Below are positions 43,689 to 55,596 of a stretch of 64,000 nt of DNA, piece after piece (within the stretch, counting starts at the first letter, position 1; the number at the start of each line of letters is the position of its first letter). The stretch is taken from contig JAZKLR010000615.1 of assembly GCA_037103525.1 (NCBI GenBank), positions 62,001 through 126,000 of the forward strand. Direction: 5' to 3'. The notes beneath the pieces are model-generated. The model saw only the letters and a program-made list of their open reading frames with translations, did no database searches and was not told the DNA's origin. The translations under genes and the position numbers were made by a program. This DNA is from Ganaspis brasiliensis (Eukaryota > Arthropoda > Insecta > Hymenoptera > Figitidae).

Positions 43689-44677
43689 TTATAATTTGAG
43701 TAAACTTAAAACAATCTGTGGATAATCTTTTATTAGGGATAATAATTCTTCAATACCCTTTAATTCTTTAACACGAGGTTTTAAAAAATCTAAAGCTTTC
43801 TTTTGCAATTCTATGAGCACATAGATATTACAAAGTTCAAGAATTTCAACAACATTATCGATATTCAAATTTCTGTACATCGCTGCAGTGCAAAGGTTTT
43901 CCAACTTTTTTATCTGATACTTATGAGCGGCGACAAAAAGATCTAAAGCAACATTTTCCAAATTATCAATTTTATCGTAATAAATAAAACGCAACATTTT
44001 TTCAAATATTTTGGGTTCAATATCGTCAATTTTAACTTCAGAAGTTAGTTCCTCCGACATTTTGTTTCGAAACATTCCAGCAAAAACTTCACTTCGTGCT
44101 GAAAGAATGTACTTGTGAGCTGTAAATTCTTGACGTTTACATACAAATGTCACATCTTTGAATGTTGGATCCTCAAACATCTTAGAAATATCCTCTGCAA
44201 GACTTGTAGATTGACCGTCAGGGTTCAGATTTTTTTAAAGTTTGTGAGAATTATGACCCTAATTTTAAGAGCATAATTTAATGTATTGTTCCAAAGTAAT
44301 TTTTCAGACACAGTGTCTACGTTTTGAGTAAACTTTATACAAGTATCTGTTTCTAACAAATAATCATGAAAATTAACAGAAAAATGCACCCATTTACTTA
44401 AAGGACCTTTTAGATAAATAGCAGCTTTAACAAATAACTCCTCACAGTCAGATCTAATTAAATTTATCGTCAATATTTGTTTGCTTTCCTTTTGAATGTC
44501 TTTCGGTTTCAACTTAATATACCATTCTCGATTAGGTTCAGTTTCTGATGTAAATTTTAAGGATCTTTTCCAATTTTTATCGCTAATTAAATTATAATCT
44601 GTTATAATATATTCGAAGACTAATGAGGAATGTTTTATTTTCTTAGATGTTAATATTCGATCATGTTGAATACTCAT
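43689..44677 (-). pseudogene. MATH-BTB (speckle-type POZ-like) gene split by a one-base frameshift
   Basis: Proteins of this family bind a substrate by the MATH domain and CUL3 by the BTB domain. The first frame, 44677 to 44225, carries a MATH domain (150 codons; WYIKLKPKD, WVHFSVNFHDYLL). The second, 44180 to 43689, carries BTB (FKDVTFVCKRQEFTAHKYIL, FAGMFRNKM, IFEKMLRFIYYD) and part of the BACK-like tail. The first frame stops at TGA right after seven A (T7 at 44230-44236 on the plus strand). One more A would read on through NLNPDGQS into the BTB frame, so the defect is a single base, real or a sequencing error in a homopolymer. The single-exon layout is usual for lineage-expanded insect MATH-BTB genes. 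Confidence 0.85.
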
Positions 44678-44806
44678 TTAGATTTTGAAAGACGCCAACT
44701 CTGCAAAATAAAAAAAACACAAATAAAATTTTCTAATTTTATGCTTCGTAAATTAAAAACTTATTGGGATCTGCGTGTAGCGGACAACTTCACTTTCCAC
44801 ATGTTG
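44678..44806 (-). promoter_or_regulatory. 5' flank of the MATH-BTB gene
   Basis: This short AT-rich stretch lies between the MATH start codon and the left end of a 2.7 kb inverted-repeat element. It should contain the core promoter unless the element cut it; no motif is assigned. Confidence 0.3.
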
Positions 44807-47475
44807 GAATTTGAAACATTGTTTAACTCGTCAAAAAAATTAAAATAAAATTGAGTACAGTGTCGGGTATTTAAAATCATTTTGAAAACGACCAGACAGA
44901 CAACCAACGCAACTCAAAGTCTCAAACTAACTGATTATTTAGAAACATTAAATTTTATAAATATCAAGTTATTGAACTTAATGTAAGAGAAATTATACAT
45001 AAACAAGCAGTGTATAAATAACAAGGACAAACAGTAAATATTCAGGAAAACTTATTCATGAATTTATTCTGTTAATTAAAGAGAAAACATTTTTATTTAA
45101 AAATTGAGTTAATATACAATCTCAGAGCTGTCACGTTTGAGAAAATGCGACTCTTGGTCCAAAAGTTGGGTATTTTCCCAATCAAATTCATGATTAAATT
45201 TTTCTCAGTGTTAATATAAAATAAATTCAGGATTTCATTTACAATGGTTTTGATGTTCCCTTCTGGAAAATTCTATGTAGGATCGTATTGGTAATCTTAC
45301 AAGATTTCCACGTAGATTCCTATATAATTCTTTATAGGATCAAACGCAGATCCCTATATGCAGGAACATTCCTATAGAAAAACGTATGTTGTCCTATAGA
45401 ATAACTACTTAATGTCCTATGAGAATCCTATAGATATGAAATAGGAAAATCGTATAATATCTTATTGGATTTCTTTATAGATTTTTAAAGGAAAACATAA
45501 TTTTCTATAAAAAACTATTTAGTTTTTCAACAAGAATCGTATAGATATCATACAGGAAGTTATATAGTTACCTATATAGGATTCTATATGAGAATCCATA
45601 TAAAAATCCTATAGGGGAGACCGGGGCTTGTTGGATCAGGGGTAGAGTGGGTCATTGCAGTTTACTCAAAGGCTATTAGTCGAATAAATTCCTCTTTACC
45701 CAAAAATTATGTTACATAGTGAGATGCAAGTTTGTGCCAAGTTTCATTATTATATCATCATTTATGTGGAGTATATGAAAGAAAAACTAATTTTGATACT
45801 CCAAAGTAAATTTTTACCCACTTGGTTTTTTTGTTATGTCTTCCTGAATATTAGTTTTAGATAAAGTTTGATTATCAAATTTTGCTCTTTGAATAGTTCC
45901 TTTTAAAGGACAATGAAGAGATTTTCATTTATATTTGCAGTATCGATAGAAAAAAATCAAATATTTGAAAAACACAGATGGGGTCAGTGGGGTCGTTTTG
46001 ACCGGGGTTAGTTGGGTCGCCCAAATGCATGAGGAATCTACTACATACTTATACTACATAAATAAACTACATTAATTTAATTAAATTTCACTAAGAGTAA
46101 TTTATTTCAGTCATTTACCACTAATGATATAATACTTTTTAGCAATTAGGAATTAAAAAATACGGTTTTTCAATATGAGCAAATTTTTTATTTTATAATT
46201 TTATACTTTCTCTGTTCTAATTTAAATATATTTATTTTTCAATTCCTTTTATTATAAAATAACCCTAAAAACTAAGTTTATTATAAAAAGTAATGTTTTA
46301 ACATTTAAACAGTAACATTTTAATCATGACCCAATATGCCCCGGGCCGGGGTGGGTTGGGTCACTTTGGATTTCTCCAAAAACAATGTTCCCAAAAAAAA
46401 AACTAAAAGTAATAACGGGACTTTTTCTTTTTTAAATGAAAGCTGAAATATCAGAGCAGGTTTTCTGTACGATAAGGTTTTCATAAATTGGATATTAACG
46501 AAATTAAACAACGAAGAATGAAAAATGGCCCAACCAGCCCCGGTCTCCCCTATACTGCAAAAATAGGTAACTTATTGGAATCTTAAAATAAGATGTCAGA
46601 CGGTAAATGGTATCTTAAAACCATAAATATCATATAGAATAAAATGTTAATGTTAATATTAAGATACTTTATTCCTATTGTAACATCTTAAAATAAGATA
46701 CTTTAAGTAACTAAAAAGTGACTATACTATAACATCTTAAAAAACTTACTAAAACATCTTAAAATAAGATACTTCTTTTTGCCATGTATTTATAAATTAT
46801 CAATAGGAAATAGGTATATTATTTTTTAGGAATTTATATAAAGTCCTATAGAATAACATACTTTTTTCTATATAGGAATGTTCCTACATATGTCGCTGGA
46901 CATTCCAATTTTTTACACCACATTTTTACTATAACCTTTTTTTGTCTGATCCTTCCCTAATTTTATAATGGAATTTAACGACTTATTAACAATTGGGATG
47001 GTTGAAATGTTGAATTCTTTAAGAATATTTGACAAGGTAAAAAAATGTAAAGAATTAAATATAATACAAATTTTATAGGAATACTGAACTTTTGGACCAA
47101 GAGTCTCATTTTTTAAAACGTAACATCTTAGAGATGATACATATTAAAACAAATATATTTATTTAAAAAGAAAAAATAATGTTTTCTCTTTAATTAAAAG
47201 AATAGATTCATAAATAAGTACTGCTCAATATTTACTGTTTGTCTTTGTTATTTATACACCGCTTGTATATACGTAGGTATTAATTTCTCTCACATTAAGT
47301 TTAATAACTTCTTAATATTTATAAAATGTAATGTTTTTAAGTAATTAGTTATTTCGAAACTTTGAGTTACGTCAGTTGTCTTTCTGGTCGTTTTCAAAAT
47401 GATTTTAAATACCCGACGCTGTACTTAATTTTATTTTAATTTTTTTGAAGAGTTAAACAATGTTTCAAATTTTAA
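44807..47475. mobile_element. 2.7 kb element with ~330 bp inverted arms and CCTATAG arrays
   Basis: The left arm (about 44807-45190) pairs with the right (about 47060-47475): GTGTCGGGTATTTAAAATCA with TGATTTTAAATACCCGACGC, and TTGGTCCAAAAGT with ACTTTTGGACCAA. Inside, words of the type TTCCTATAGAAA, ATCCTATAGG and GGATTCTATA fill 45240-45610 and 46790-46900. A 937 bp GGGGAGAC element is nested at the centre. The block 46570-46790 repeats ATCTTAAAATAAGATAC. The left end lies 130 bp from the MATH-BTB start codon. No transposase and no clear target duplication. Confidence 0.75.
45614..46550. mobile_element. 937 bp element, GGGGAGACCGGGGC termini, TA target duplication
   Basis: The left end GGGGAGACCGGGGCTTGTTG pairs with the right end CAACCAGCCCCGGTCTCCCC. 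TATA stands on both sides. Words such as GGGTCAGTGGGGTCG, GGGGTTAGTTGGGTCG and CCCCGGGCCGGGGTGGGTTG recur inside. Same terminal class as 4807-5025 and 56215-56470. Confidence 0.88.
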
Positions 47476-48004
47476 CGATTTTAGGTAATTTTTGTTTTTA
47501 TACGCTAACTAGCTATTTTATATGTTATGTGTTTTTTGATTATGTAATTTTTTCTAAAGTGATTATTAATTTTTGTATATTTTTTATAATAAACCAGCCT
47601 GATGCACTGAGAAAATAAGCCTTTTGCCAAGTAGTATATATATAATAGCTAGGTTAAAGGGACTCGGATCAAAACAATCAAGATACCTGCGGTCACAATT
47701 GTACTTGAAGGTTAAAAGTAGCCTTTTCGAAGAATTATTGGGTTATAATCAACAAAGTGTTTTGCAGGTGCTACATCAACAAACTCTCTCTGTTACATAT
47801 AATCAAAAAATAATCATAAATATTTAATCATAAATATTTTGTCCGGACCATCATGGACACTTCCTTCTAGACCCTTTAACTTGAAGAATTTCTATTAACT
47901 TTAATGATATTAATTACTTGTATAAGAGAGAGAGAGAGAGAGAGAGAGAAAGAAATAACACTATGGTGTTATCTCTTTCTATCCCATATATCGCCCCTTC
48001 CAAA
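47476..48004. other. Spacer with GA microsatellite
   Basis: A GA run lies at 47926-47949, followed by GAAAGAAATAACACTATGGT and GTTATCTCTTTCTATCCC, a near palindrome that recurs at 56705-56755. A frame near 47624 has no recognised product. Confidence 0.5.
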
Positions 48005-48879
48005 TAGTGATGCATGTCGAGCAAACGATCTGATCGATTTTGATATCGATCGTCAGTTGTTTGCTTGGATCGTCTCGATTTTATTTTATATAATTAATTA
48101 ATTTTATAATTAATTATACAGGCTTAAATAAAACTTTTCTTTAAAAAAGAATGTTAATATATGTGTATTCTAAAGATTTATTTGTAGTAATTTATTTTAT
48201 ATAAAGCATAATTATAATAAGTAAAATCGATTTAAGATTGATCTAAAAATTGACGATTTTTTGTCATATTGAACAGCATATTTTTTTATTATGAGGACTC
48301 AGAATTAGTATATTTCTTTTGCTTATCCAGACACAATTGCTTAAGAACAGTAATTTAATTATTACAAAACTGAATTTCATAATTCTATATTTAAACAAAT
48401 GACATATTTAAACACATCATATCTTTTTTCTGAAAGCTTTTAATAAGTTCAAACTTTACGCACATTTAAATTTGTACAAACAGTTTGTATTAAAATTTTA
48501 CTAAGATATTTTGCTTAATTTCTTAAATATTTGAGTAAGAAATATATTAAAAATTTAGAAGTCCTTCAAAATTGGTTGGTTTGGCAAAAAATTACTAGAA
48601 TCGATTTTATTTAAATTAAATATCGTAATTAATATTCATTTAAAAGGTGTAATAGTATTTTATTTAAAGGTGTAACATTTATTTTCTTATAATTACTTGC
48701 AAATTAATGTTATTTATGATAATTATTATTTCTGGATAAACAAAGTAAACAGGCCCGGATTGGCCATTCAGGATACCGGGAAAAATCCCGGTGGGCCGCC
48801 GCTAGGCGGGCCGGTATTTTTGTAGGTCTAATTAATAATTTAATTTATGTAATTAAATTTCATTTAACTTTCAATTACT

Positions 48880-49230
48880 CTTTTCTATTTTCAATTAATT
48901 TTACAAGATTCAATCATTTTCGGCTTCTTTCTATGTTCTTTTCAATCACAGAAATTGTAGAATTTCAATTAAATTGTTCAATTCTACAACTATTTTTTAC
49001 AACTCTTATTTATTATTATCTTCAACTTTCAATTCCATTCTTCAATTTTCAATTTCATTCTTCAGTTTTCAATTATTATTTTTTTCTATATTCAAGAATT
49101 CTAGACTTTTTCAATTACTTCTTTCAATTTTTAATTACATTTTTTAAATTTCCATTACATTCCTCAATTTTCAATTATCTCCATCAATTTTTTCAATCCT
49201 CAATAATTCTCAAAAAATTTTATAACTAAT
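48880..49230 (+). repeat. TTTTCAATTA array, left arm
   Basis: Words such as TTTTCAATTATTTT and TTCAATTTTCAATT recur about every 15-25 bp. It is the complement of the longer array on the right; the 98-codon frame here is a by-product. Confidence 0.85.
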
Positions 49231-49384
49231 CTTTAACTTTTTAAATTATTTTGTTCTCTTGAACATTATTTCTTAGTGCTTTACGATATCAAGACGATAT
49301 CATATTTGAGCAATATTGATATTGATCTCAAAATCTCTTGACCATCCAAAAATGTTCTCGTGTTGATAATATCGACCTAAAATA

Positions 49385-51220
49385 ACTAAACAATGACGAA
49401 AATAATTGACAAATGAAAAAAATTGGAATAATGACAAGATGAATAAATCGACAATTGACAAAAATAATTTAAAAAATTAAAGAACAAATATAATATTTTA
49501 AAAAAACAATTGGAAATTAAAAAAGGAAAAAAATTACAGAAATAATAATAATTGAAAAAAATTGACCTGGATTGAAATTTGAAGAAATAATCACAAATTG
49601 ATAAGAAGAAAATAATATTAAAAATTGCCAAAATAATTAAAAAATGAAGAAAATAATTGTGAATTAGACAGAAAAATTGAGGAATTAAGGAGTTGAATTG
49701 AGATTTCAAAAAAATTATTGATAATAAATAATTTACAAATTACTATATCAATAAATAAATAAATAGTATAAAAGAGTGAAAAAGCCCAGGATTGGTGAAT
49801 ATTTAAGAAAATAATTGACAATTAAAAACTGAAGAAAACTGTAGGAATAATTATAACAAATAATTGGAAATTGAATGGGATTTCAAAAAGTTAAAGTTGG
49901 TTGAAAATCGAAGAAAATAATTTCAAATTAGAAGAAATAGTTGAAAAATGAAGAAAAAAATTCAAAATTAAAGAAAATAATAATTGTGAATTTAAGAGGA
50001 TAGTTGAAAAATTGAATTGAAAGTTCAAGAAAAATATTGTTAATTGAAAAAATCATCGAAAAAAGCCGAGAATTATTAAATATTGAATAAAATAATTGCC
50101 AATTGGAAAAAATTCTAAACATGGCTAGATTATTAAATTAAAAACTGACAGAAATAATTTTAAACAGAAAAAGATAAACATGAAATTAAAAAAAACTAAA
50201 AAAGAAAGAAAATGATAGGAATAGTTCTAGAAACAATTGAAAGTTTAATTGCTTTTTGAAAAATTAAACTTTATTAAAATTTGAAGAAAATACTTTCAAA
50301 TTGAGAGAATAATTGAAAATGAAAAAAAGTATAAATAAAAGACAAGAATTGTGATTGGATACAAATAATTAAAGAATTAAAGAACTGAATTGAAATTTCA
50401 AGAAAATGATTAATAATTGAATAATATGAAAGAAAATAATTGAAAAAAGACGAAAATAAAGGACAATTGCAAAAAATTCGAAAAATTGCAACATTAAAAA
50501 GTTTACATTTCAACAGAATTATCTTAAAAGTTAAGAATGTAAATTAAAATTTAGAACAGAAATAACTGAGAATAAAAATTGAAAGAAAATTACTGTAGTA
50601 ATTGTAGAAAATAATTGTAAATTTAATTGGATTATAAAAAATTGAACTGGATTGAAGTTCTTGGAAAATAATTGCCTATTGAAGGAAACAAGTGAAAATT
50701 GAAAAAATAATTGAAAAAAAATCGAGAATTATTGAATATTGACTGAAATAATTAAAAATTCAAGTAAATAATTGAAAACTGAAAAATAATTGAAAAAATG
50801 AGAATATTTGAAAACTGAAAAAGTAATTGAAAACTGAAAAAAAATAATTGAAAAACCGACAATATTTGAAAATCGAAGAAAATAATTGAAAACTGAAAAA
50901 ATAATTGAAAAAACGAGAATATTTGAAAACTGAAAAGAATAATTGAAAAAAACCGAAAATATTTCAAAATTGAAGAAAATAGTTGAAAACTGGAAAAACA
51001 ATTGAAGAAATGAGAATTATTGAATATTGAAGAAAACAATTGAAAATTGATAAAAATATTGAAAGAAGCCGAAAATGATTGAATATTAAAGAGAATATTT
51101 GAAAATTAAAAAACATGATTAAAAATTAATTAAAATAATTGTGAATAGAAGATAATAATTGAGATTTGAAGAAAATAATTGTAAATTAAAGAAAGTAATT
51201 GGGTATTCAAATATTGAAAA
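49385..51220 (+). repeat. AATAATTGAAAA array, right arm
   Basis: More than 60 copies of ATTGAAAATTGAAGAAAAT-type words lie in a row with variable spacing, densest at 50700-51050 (GAAAACTGAAAAAATAATT). The right arm is about five times longer than the left one. The several 60-107 codon frames on the minus strand are by-products. Confidence 0.88.
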
Positions 51221-51944
51221 AATGATTTTCAGGTGAATGAAAGCCGACTTTTTTTATGCTAAAGGGGGCAAAGTAGATAGAAATTCATTCTGAGCGATTT
51301 TTAAAGCCGGGGAATTCGCTAAAAAACTTTTTATTATATTTATTTAATAAAAATTGTCCATTTCTTGATTGAAGATCAGGGAATGATTTTAAAGGGTTGT
51401 TTTTGATGCTGAAGGGGTTAAGATAGATAGGAATACATTCAGAGCAATTTTTAAAGCCAGGAAATTCTCTCAAAATTTTTTTATTATATTTGTTTAATAT
51501 AAGTTGTCCATTTTTTGTCCTTTAAAATTGGTTAAAACCAGATTGAGGTGTTCATTAAACTAAGAAATTACTGCTGCTTTCGTACAAATGGCAGTAGAGA
51601 ATGCTACTGTTCAAGAAATTCCAAATAATTAAATTATTGATAAGTTTAAATAAAATAATTTAATAATTTAATATTTTTATATTTTAGTTTTAAATGTTAA
51701 TAAAAATTTCCAATTATATAGAAAGGGGCCGCTTTGAATATCTTTCCCGGGCCGCTTTTAATTCCCAAGCCGGCCCTGAAAGTAAATGTACAAACTAATT
51801 TTAAATTAAATTAAATTTTCGTAAGTATCCAACTTTCTTATTAAATAGTTTTAAAAAAATATGCTGTCAAATATGCCAAAAATTGTCAATTTTTAAATCA
51901 ATCTTAAATTCATTTTACTTACTATAATTGTGCTTTATATACAA

Positions 51945-52268
51945 TAGTATATTGTGCACCAAGAGCAGAAAGGAGGTGTTTTCCGACGAGTGCGAAATTT
52001 GCTGCCCGAGCGAAGCGAGTGCAGCAATTTGCACGAAGACGGAAAATCTTCTTTCGCTCGAGGTCCACACGCTATTTTGTGCAACACCTGTTCAGGTAAA
52101 GCACTAATTAATAATTGCGCGGGTACCTACCAGACGGAAAAGTGTGCAGAAAAGTGCACTTTTCTGCACAGTATGCAGCAAAGTATACATTGTTGCTATG
52201 TGCAGCAATTACCTATTTTGCGTCTATTTTTCAGGCAAGATAAATGGTACTTTTCTTACAGGTGTTGC
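51945..52268. mobile_element. 324 bp insertion in hAT copy B, TTGTGCACC termini
   Basis: Copy A reads straight through at this point (TATACAAAATAAATT). Here TAGTATATTGTGCACCAA starts the insertion and CAGGTGTTGC ends it, with ACAA on both sides. Inside, TTTTGTGCAACACCTG (52074) pairs with CAGGTGTTGCACAAAA at the right end. GAGCGAAGCGAGTGCAGCAA is a GC-richer core. A related piece is at 29977-30055. Confidence 0.8.
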
Positions 52269-52691
52269 ACAAAATAAATTACTACAAACAAATCTTTAGA
52301 ATATATTTATTAACATTCTTTTTTAAAGAAAAGTTTTATTTAAGTCTATATTTATTAATTAAAAAAATTACTCATATGACAGTTCAGTATAAATGCGTAC
52401 TGAATAAAATATGCCAACAAAAAGAAAAAAACCTTATATTTAAAGATATTTTCAAAAATGATGATAATTATTCAAAGTTAACTAAAAAGTAAAGTTATAA
52501 GTATAATTTGATTATATATACTTATAATTAATTATAATATTCATTAATTATAAATTAGAATCGAGACGATCCAAGCAAACAACTGACGATCGATTTCAAA
52601 ATCGATCAGATCGTTTGCTCGACATGCATTTCCAAACACTTTGCCTAAAGCCGCCCCTGGACACAAGTGACTCAGCGTTACACTTTAAGGG

Positions 52692-52985
52692 TTAATTTGG
52701 GGTATTTTTTTAATTTTTGTCTTTGTAAACATACTTGGAAGGCTTAAAAAAGTTTCTAAAATGTTTTAGAGTGGGCCTGATGATTTTAATAGCTTAGAAT
52801 GAATTTTAAAACTCCTCGTGCAACTTGCAAGCACACGTTCAAACAGGACTTTAGGTCGCTAGACTGATGCACTTTTATGCCCACTCTGAAACCTTTTTCA
52901 AACTTTTTTTATATCTTCCAAGTATGTTTACGAGGAACAAATTTTTAAAAAAATACCCCAAATTAAAAAAAACTTAATTTGTTTA
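52692..52985. repeat. Foldback element related to the one in intron 1 of the secreted-protein gene
   Basis: TTTGTAAACATACTTGGAAG (52721) pairs with TTCCAAGTATGTTTACGAGG (52916), and AGAGTGGGCCTGATGAT echoes 27784-27800. The flanking TTTATAAAAAATTTC and CTAAACTTTTTCTCTTCTGG also match 28120-28220. Just left, TTTAGGCAAA/GCCGCCCCTG at 52641-52659 looks like an orphan hAT right end. Confidence 0.65.
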
Positions 52986-54040
52986 TAAAAAATTTCAAAT
53001 TTTTTTTTGGTAAAATTATTTAAAAATTAAGAAAAAACTAAACTTTTTCTCTTCTGGCAAAATTTTCCTAAATTGAATAGTTGTAGAGATATATAACATT
53101 AAAAATAGGTCTACTTTTAAAAACAACAAATTTTAAAAATTCATAACTCGAAAACTAAGCGACCAAAAACAATATAAACAAATATGTATTCTTTTTTTTT
53201 TAATAAAGAATGAAAAAAATATGTTTGGCCGAATTAAAAATCTACATGTAAATCTCACGTGGAATCGCCCATGTGTTAAAGGAAAATTAAGAATTTGATG
53301 TTTTTTTTTCTTTCATATAATCAGGCCCGGCAGATCATATTTAACCAGGGTGGGTAGTTGACTTGGACGAGGGCCTGCATGTAATTTATAATTTAAAGGA
53401 AAAATGTTGCCTCTATAAATTAGTGCGAGTAAAAATTTAAATTCAACTTCGAGGCCTTATTTTTTTTTAATTAAATAAATGAATTTTCTTTAATGTTACC
53501 ATATATTATAAAAGATTAAGATTTAATATTTTAAGCAATAATATCTTAAATATTGCCTTTGGTTAACTATCGCTCTTTCACTAAATAAAGCTTAATCTCG
53601 TAACACTTAGGAATTTTTTTTTTTAATATTATTTTAAACAATTTTACAATTTGCGATCCACCGTTTTAAAATTTTGAAATTTACTGTTTGACATTTTCAA
53701 GCTTGGATATTAAGGACGCCAATATACGACGTATTTTAAATTCTATCATAAAAACTAAAAGATTTTAGGATGCTTTTTTCACGCTGTATCAAAACGTCTT
53801 ATAAGTGATACGATGTCAACTTTTTGTACAGCTTGAAATTGGAAGGTAGCAGTCAGTAGTAGTGGTGCGATATGGTCAGACAGTAGTAGAATCATTCGGT
53901 ATAGTCAGCCAGAGACCCAAAATAAGTTTAAATTACAAACCTCTAAATTTTTTTTCATTGACGGATAAAAGATTTTATCTCCAATAAGTTATTAATGATT
54001 TAAAAATAAAAATGTCTTAACCCATAATAAAGAAAAAATC
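52986..54040. other. AT-rich spacer with a lone hAT-like end
   Basis: CAGGCCCGGCAGATCATATT at about 53323 resembles a hAT left end, with no matching right end found. No gene is visible. Confidence 0.45.
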
Positions 54041-54633
54041 AACAGTCGGTTAGTAAGGCTGATCAAACCTGTGAAGAAAAATGCTCTCATCTAATTTCAA
54101 TGTTGACGTTTCTCGCTCTTAAAAGATAAAATAAATTAGTTAATGTCACACGGAGAGAAATAGATGGTAAGAACTTTACTATCTTTGATGGTAGAGAGGT
54201 TATGTTATACTCTACCATCAGAGATGCTACACCGTACCATCCAGATCCTATCCCGTACCATCTAGATTCTTGTCCGCATATTTAAGATCAGATATGGTAT
54301 CTGGTACCATCTAGATGGTACCTCGTAGCATCTATTTCTCTCAGTGCAATTTTTTCGAAATAATAGAGTGGCATAAGTAGAGGAACTTCGATTTTGTTGC
54401 TATAAAAATCAGTTAAATATTATTTTTGAAGTATTTTCAAAATTTCGGAAAATTATTAAAAATTAATATTTAGCTTTTTTTTAAAGCAACAAAATTGAAG
54501 TTCCCCCACTTGTGCCACTTTATTATTTCTAATAAATCGACATTAACTAATTTATTTTGTTTTTTAAGAGCGAGAAACGTCAACATTGAAATCAGGTGAG
54601 AGCATTTTTCTTCACAGGTTTGATCAGCCTTAA
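54041..54633. repeat. Inverted repeat with nested CACTGAG-type element
   Basis: GCTGATCAAACCTGTGAAGA (54058) pairs with TCTTCACAGGTTTGATCAGC (54610), and TCAATGTTGACGTTTCTCGC with GCGAGAAACGTCAACATTGA. The arms are about 95 bp, then diverge; a second inner pair is GTAGAGGAACTTCGATTTTG with AAAATTGAAGTTCCCCCACT. Confidence 0.8.
54149..54346. mobile_element. 198 bp CACTGAG-type element, core of TACCATCTAGAT words
   Basis: CACGGAGAGAAATAGATG pairs with CATCTATTTCTCTCAGTG at the right end. CA flanks both sides. The core repeats GGTACCATC and TACCATCTAGAT. Its place in only one arm of the surrounding repeat shows it is the younger insertion. Confidence 0.75.
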
Positions 54634-55178
54634 GGTAGTTCTCCGGCTTCAGGGCCGCACAAATACTATAAAAAAATAGATAAAAACAAATAAATAAAAA
54701 ACAAATAAATTAAATCTGAAAACTTAATTTAAAGCAATATGTAAGTCTCGTCACACTTCACATGTGCTTCAAACGGAAGATTGTTGGCAATTTGCGACCG
54801 CTGGATTTCCTTTCGCTCGTAAATTCAATGGAAAATCACTTTGGTTTTGAATTTTAGATTAGTATAATTAAAAAATGAGCATTGATACCTCTATTAAAAA
54901 TTTTTTTATATTATTTCTTTTATTTATCCCTATAACATACTAGTTTTTGAGAAATATTTAGAGAAAAGTTTTCCAGATATTAATAAAAGTGTGACATTTT
55001 TATACGTTCAGCATTCGATTCCCATGTAAATGTTCAATCTTTGAAGCTAAGTGTCTCAATTTTTAGCATTGCAAGGAGCCCTGAGGTTTTTACCACACAT
55101 AAAGCATACAAAAAGGAACATTTATCCAAAGTTTCAGAAAATTCTAAAGAAAATCGATTTTCCGGAGAACTACCTTCA
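54632..55178. repeat. Element with AGGTAGTTCTCCGG ends
   Basis: AAGGTAGTTCTCCGG at the left pairs with CCGGAGAACTACCTT at the right. The interior pairs only weakly, and no target duplication is certain. It abuts the previous inverted repeat. Confidence 0.6.
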
Positions 55179-55596
55179 GCTGAAAAACAATTATGATAGC
55201 CCTACAAATCACAATTAAATTCTAACTTCGGATTCGGATTCAGCGGAGAAAAATGCGTTGGAATTCAGTAACGTATTGTCTCAGATAAAAAAAACTTTTT
55301 TTTATTTTTTGGGGTTTTTGAGCAGTTTTTTGAGATTACAGGCGGATCTCCCATAAGTTAATTTTGGTGGGGACTTGATTTAAGAGAGATTTGCCAAGTC
55401 ACGAGGGGAGAATAAATGAAAAAGACATATGGATAATTCCACTGACTTTCGTCTGAGGGCTGTTGCAGACATATTTTTAAAAAATCTTGTTTTAATGTAT
55501 GTTAAACTCGGTCAATTTCTATGTTCATTAACCATAATATTACAAAATAAATTTTAATTCATTTGATGATATTATTAGGTAATCAAAAATAGGATG
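55179..55596. other. Spacer, no gene
   Basis: AT-rich with a poly-T tract at 55296. Nothing is recognised. Confidence 0.4.

Larger units (their letters stand above)
48750..51778. mobile_element. 3.0 kb hAT-type element with mirrored AATTGAAAA arrays
   Basis: The left end CAGGCCCGGATTGGCC pairs with the right end, whose complement reads CAGGGCCGGCTTGG. AAAGTAAA stands on both sides (48742-48749, 51779-51786), an exact 8 bp duplication, and copy A shows the empty site at 37686-37693. Near both ends GGGCCG words recur. The interior is simple-sequence-like, TTTCAATT words on the left and GAAAATAATTG on the right. No transposase frame is present. Confidence 0.92.
48005..52629. mobile_element. hAT-type element, copy B, carrying two later insertions
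   Basis: The termini and interior match copy A (36948-38211) almost base for base. The left end is TAGTGATGCATGTCGAGC after CTTCCAAA; the right end stops at CATGCAT and lacks CACTA, followed by TTCCAAA, seven of the eight duplicated bases. Removing the insertions at 48750-51778 (3029 bp + 8) and 51945-52268 (324 bp + 4) leaves 1260 bp, against 1264 in copy A. Few substitutions separate the copies, so they moved recently. Confidence 0.92.

Noticed and set aside
49386..51039. Several Phe/Ile/Asn-rich 60-107 codon frames on the minus strand
   Set aside because: They are translations of AATTGAAAA repeats, with changing frames and no conserved start.
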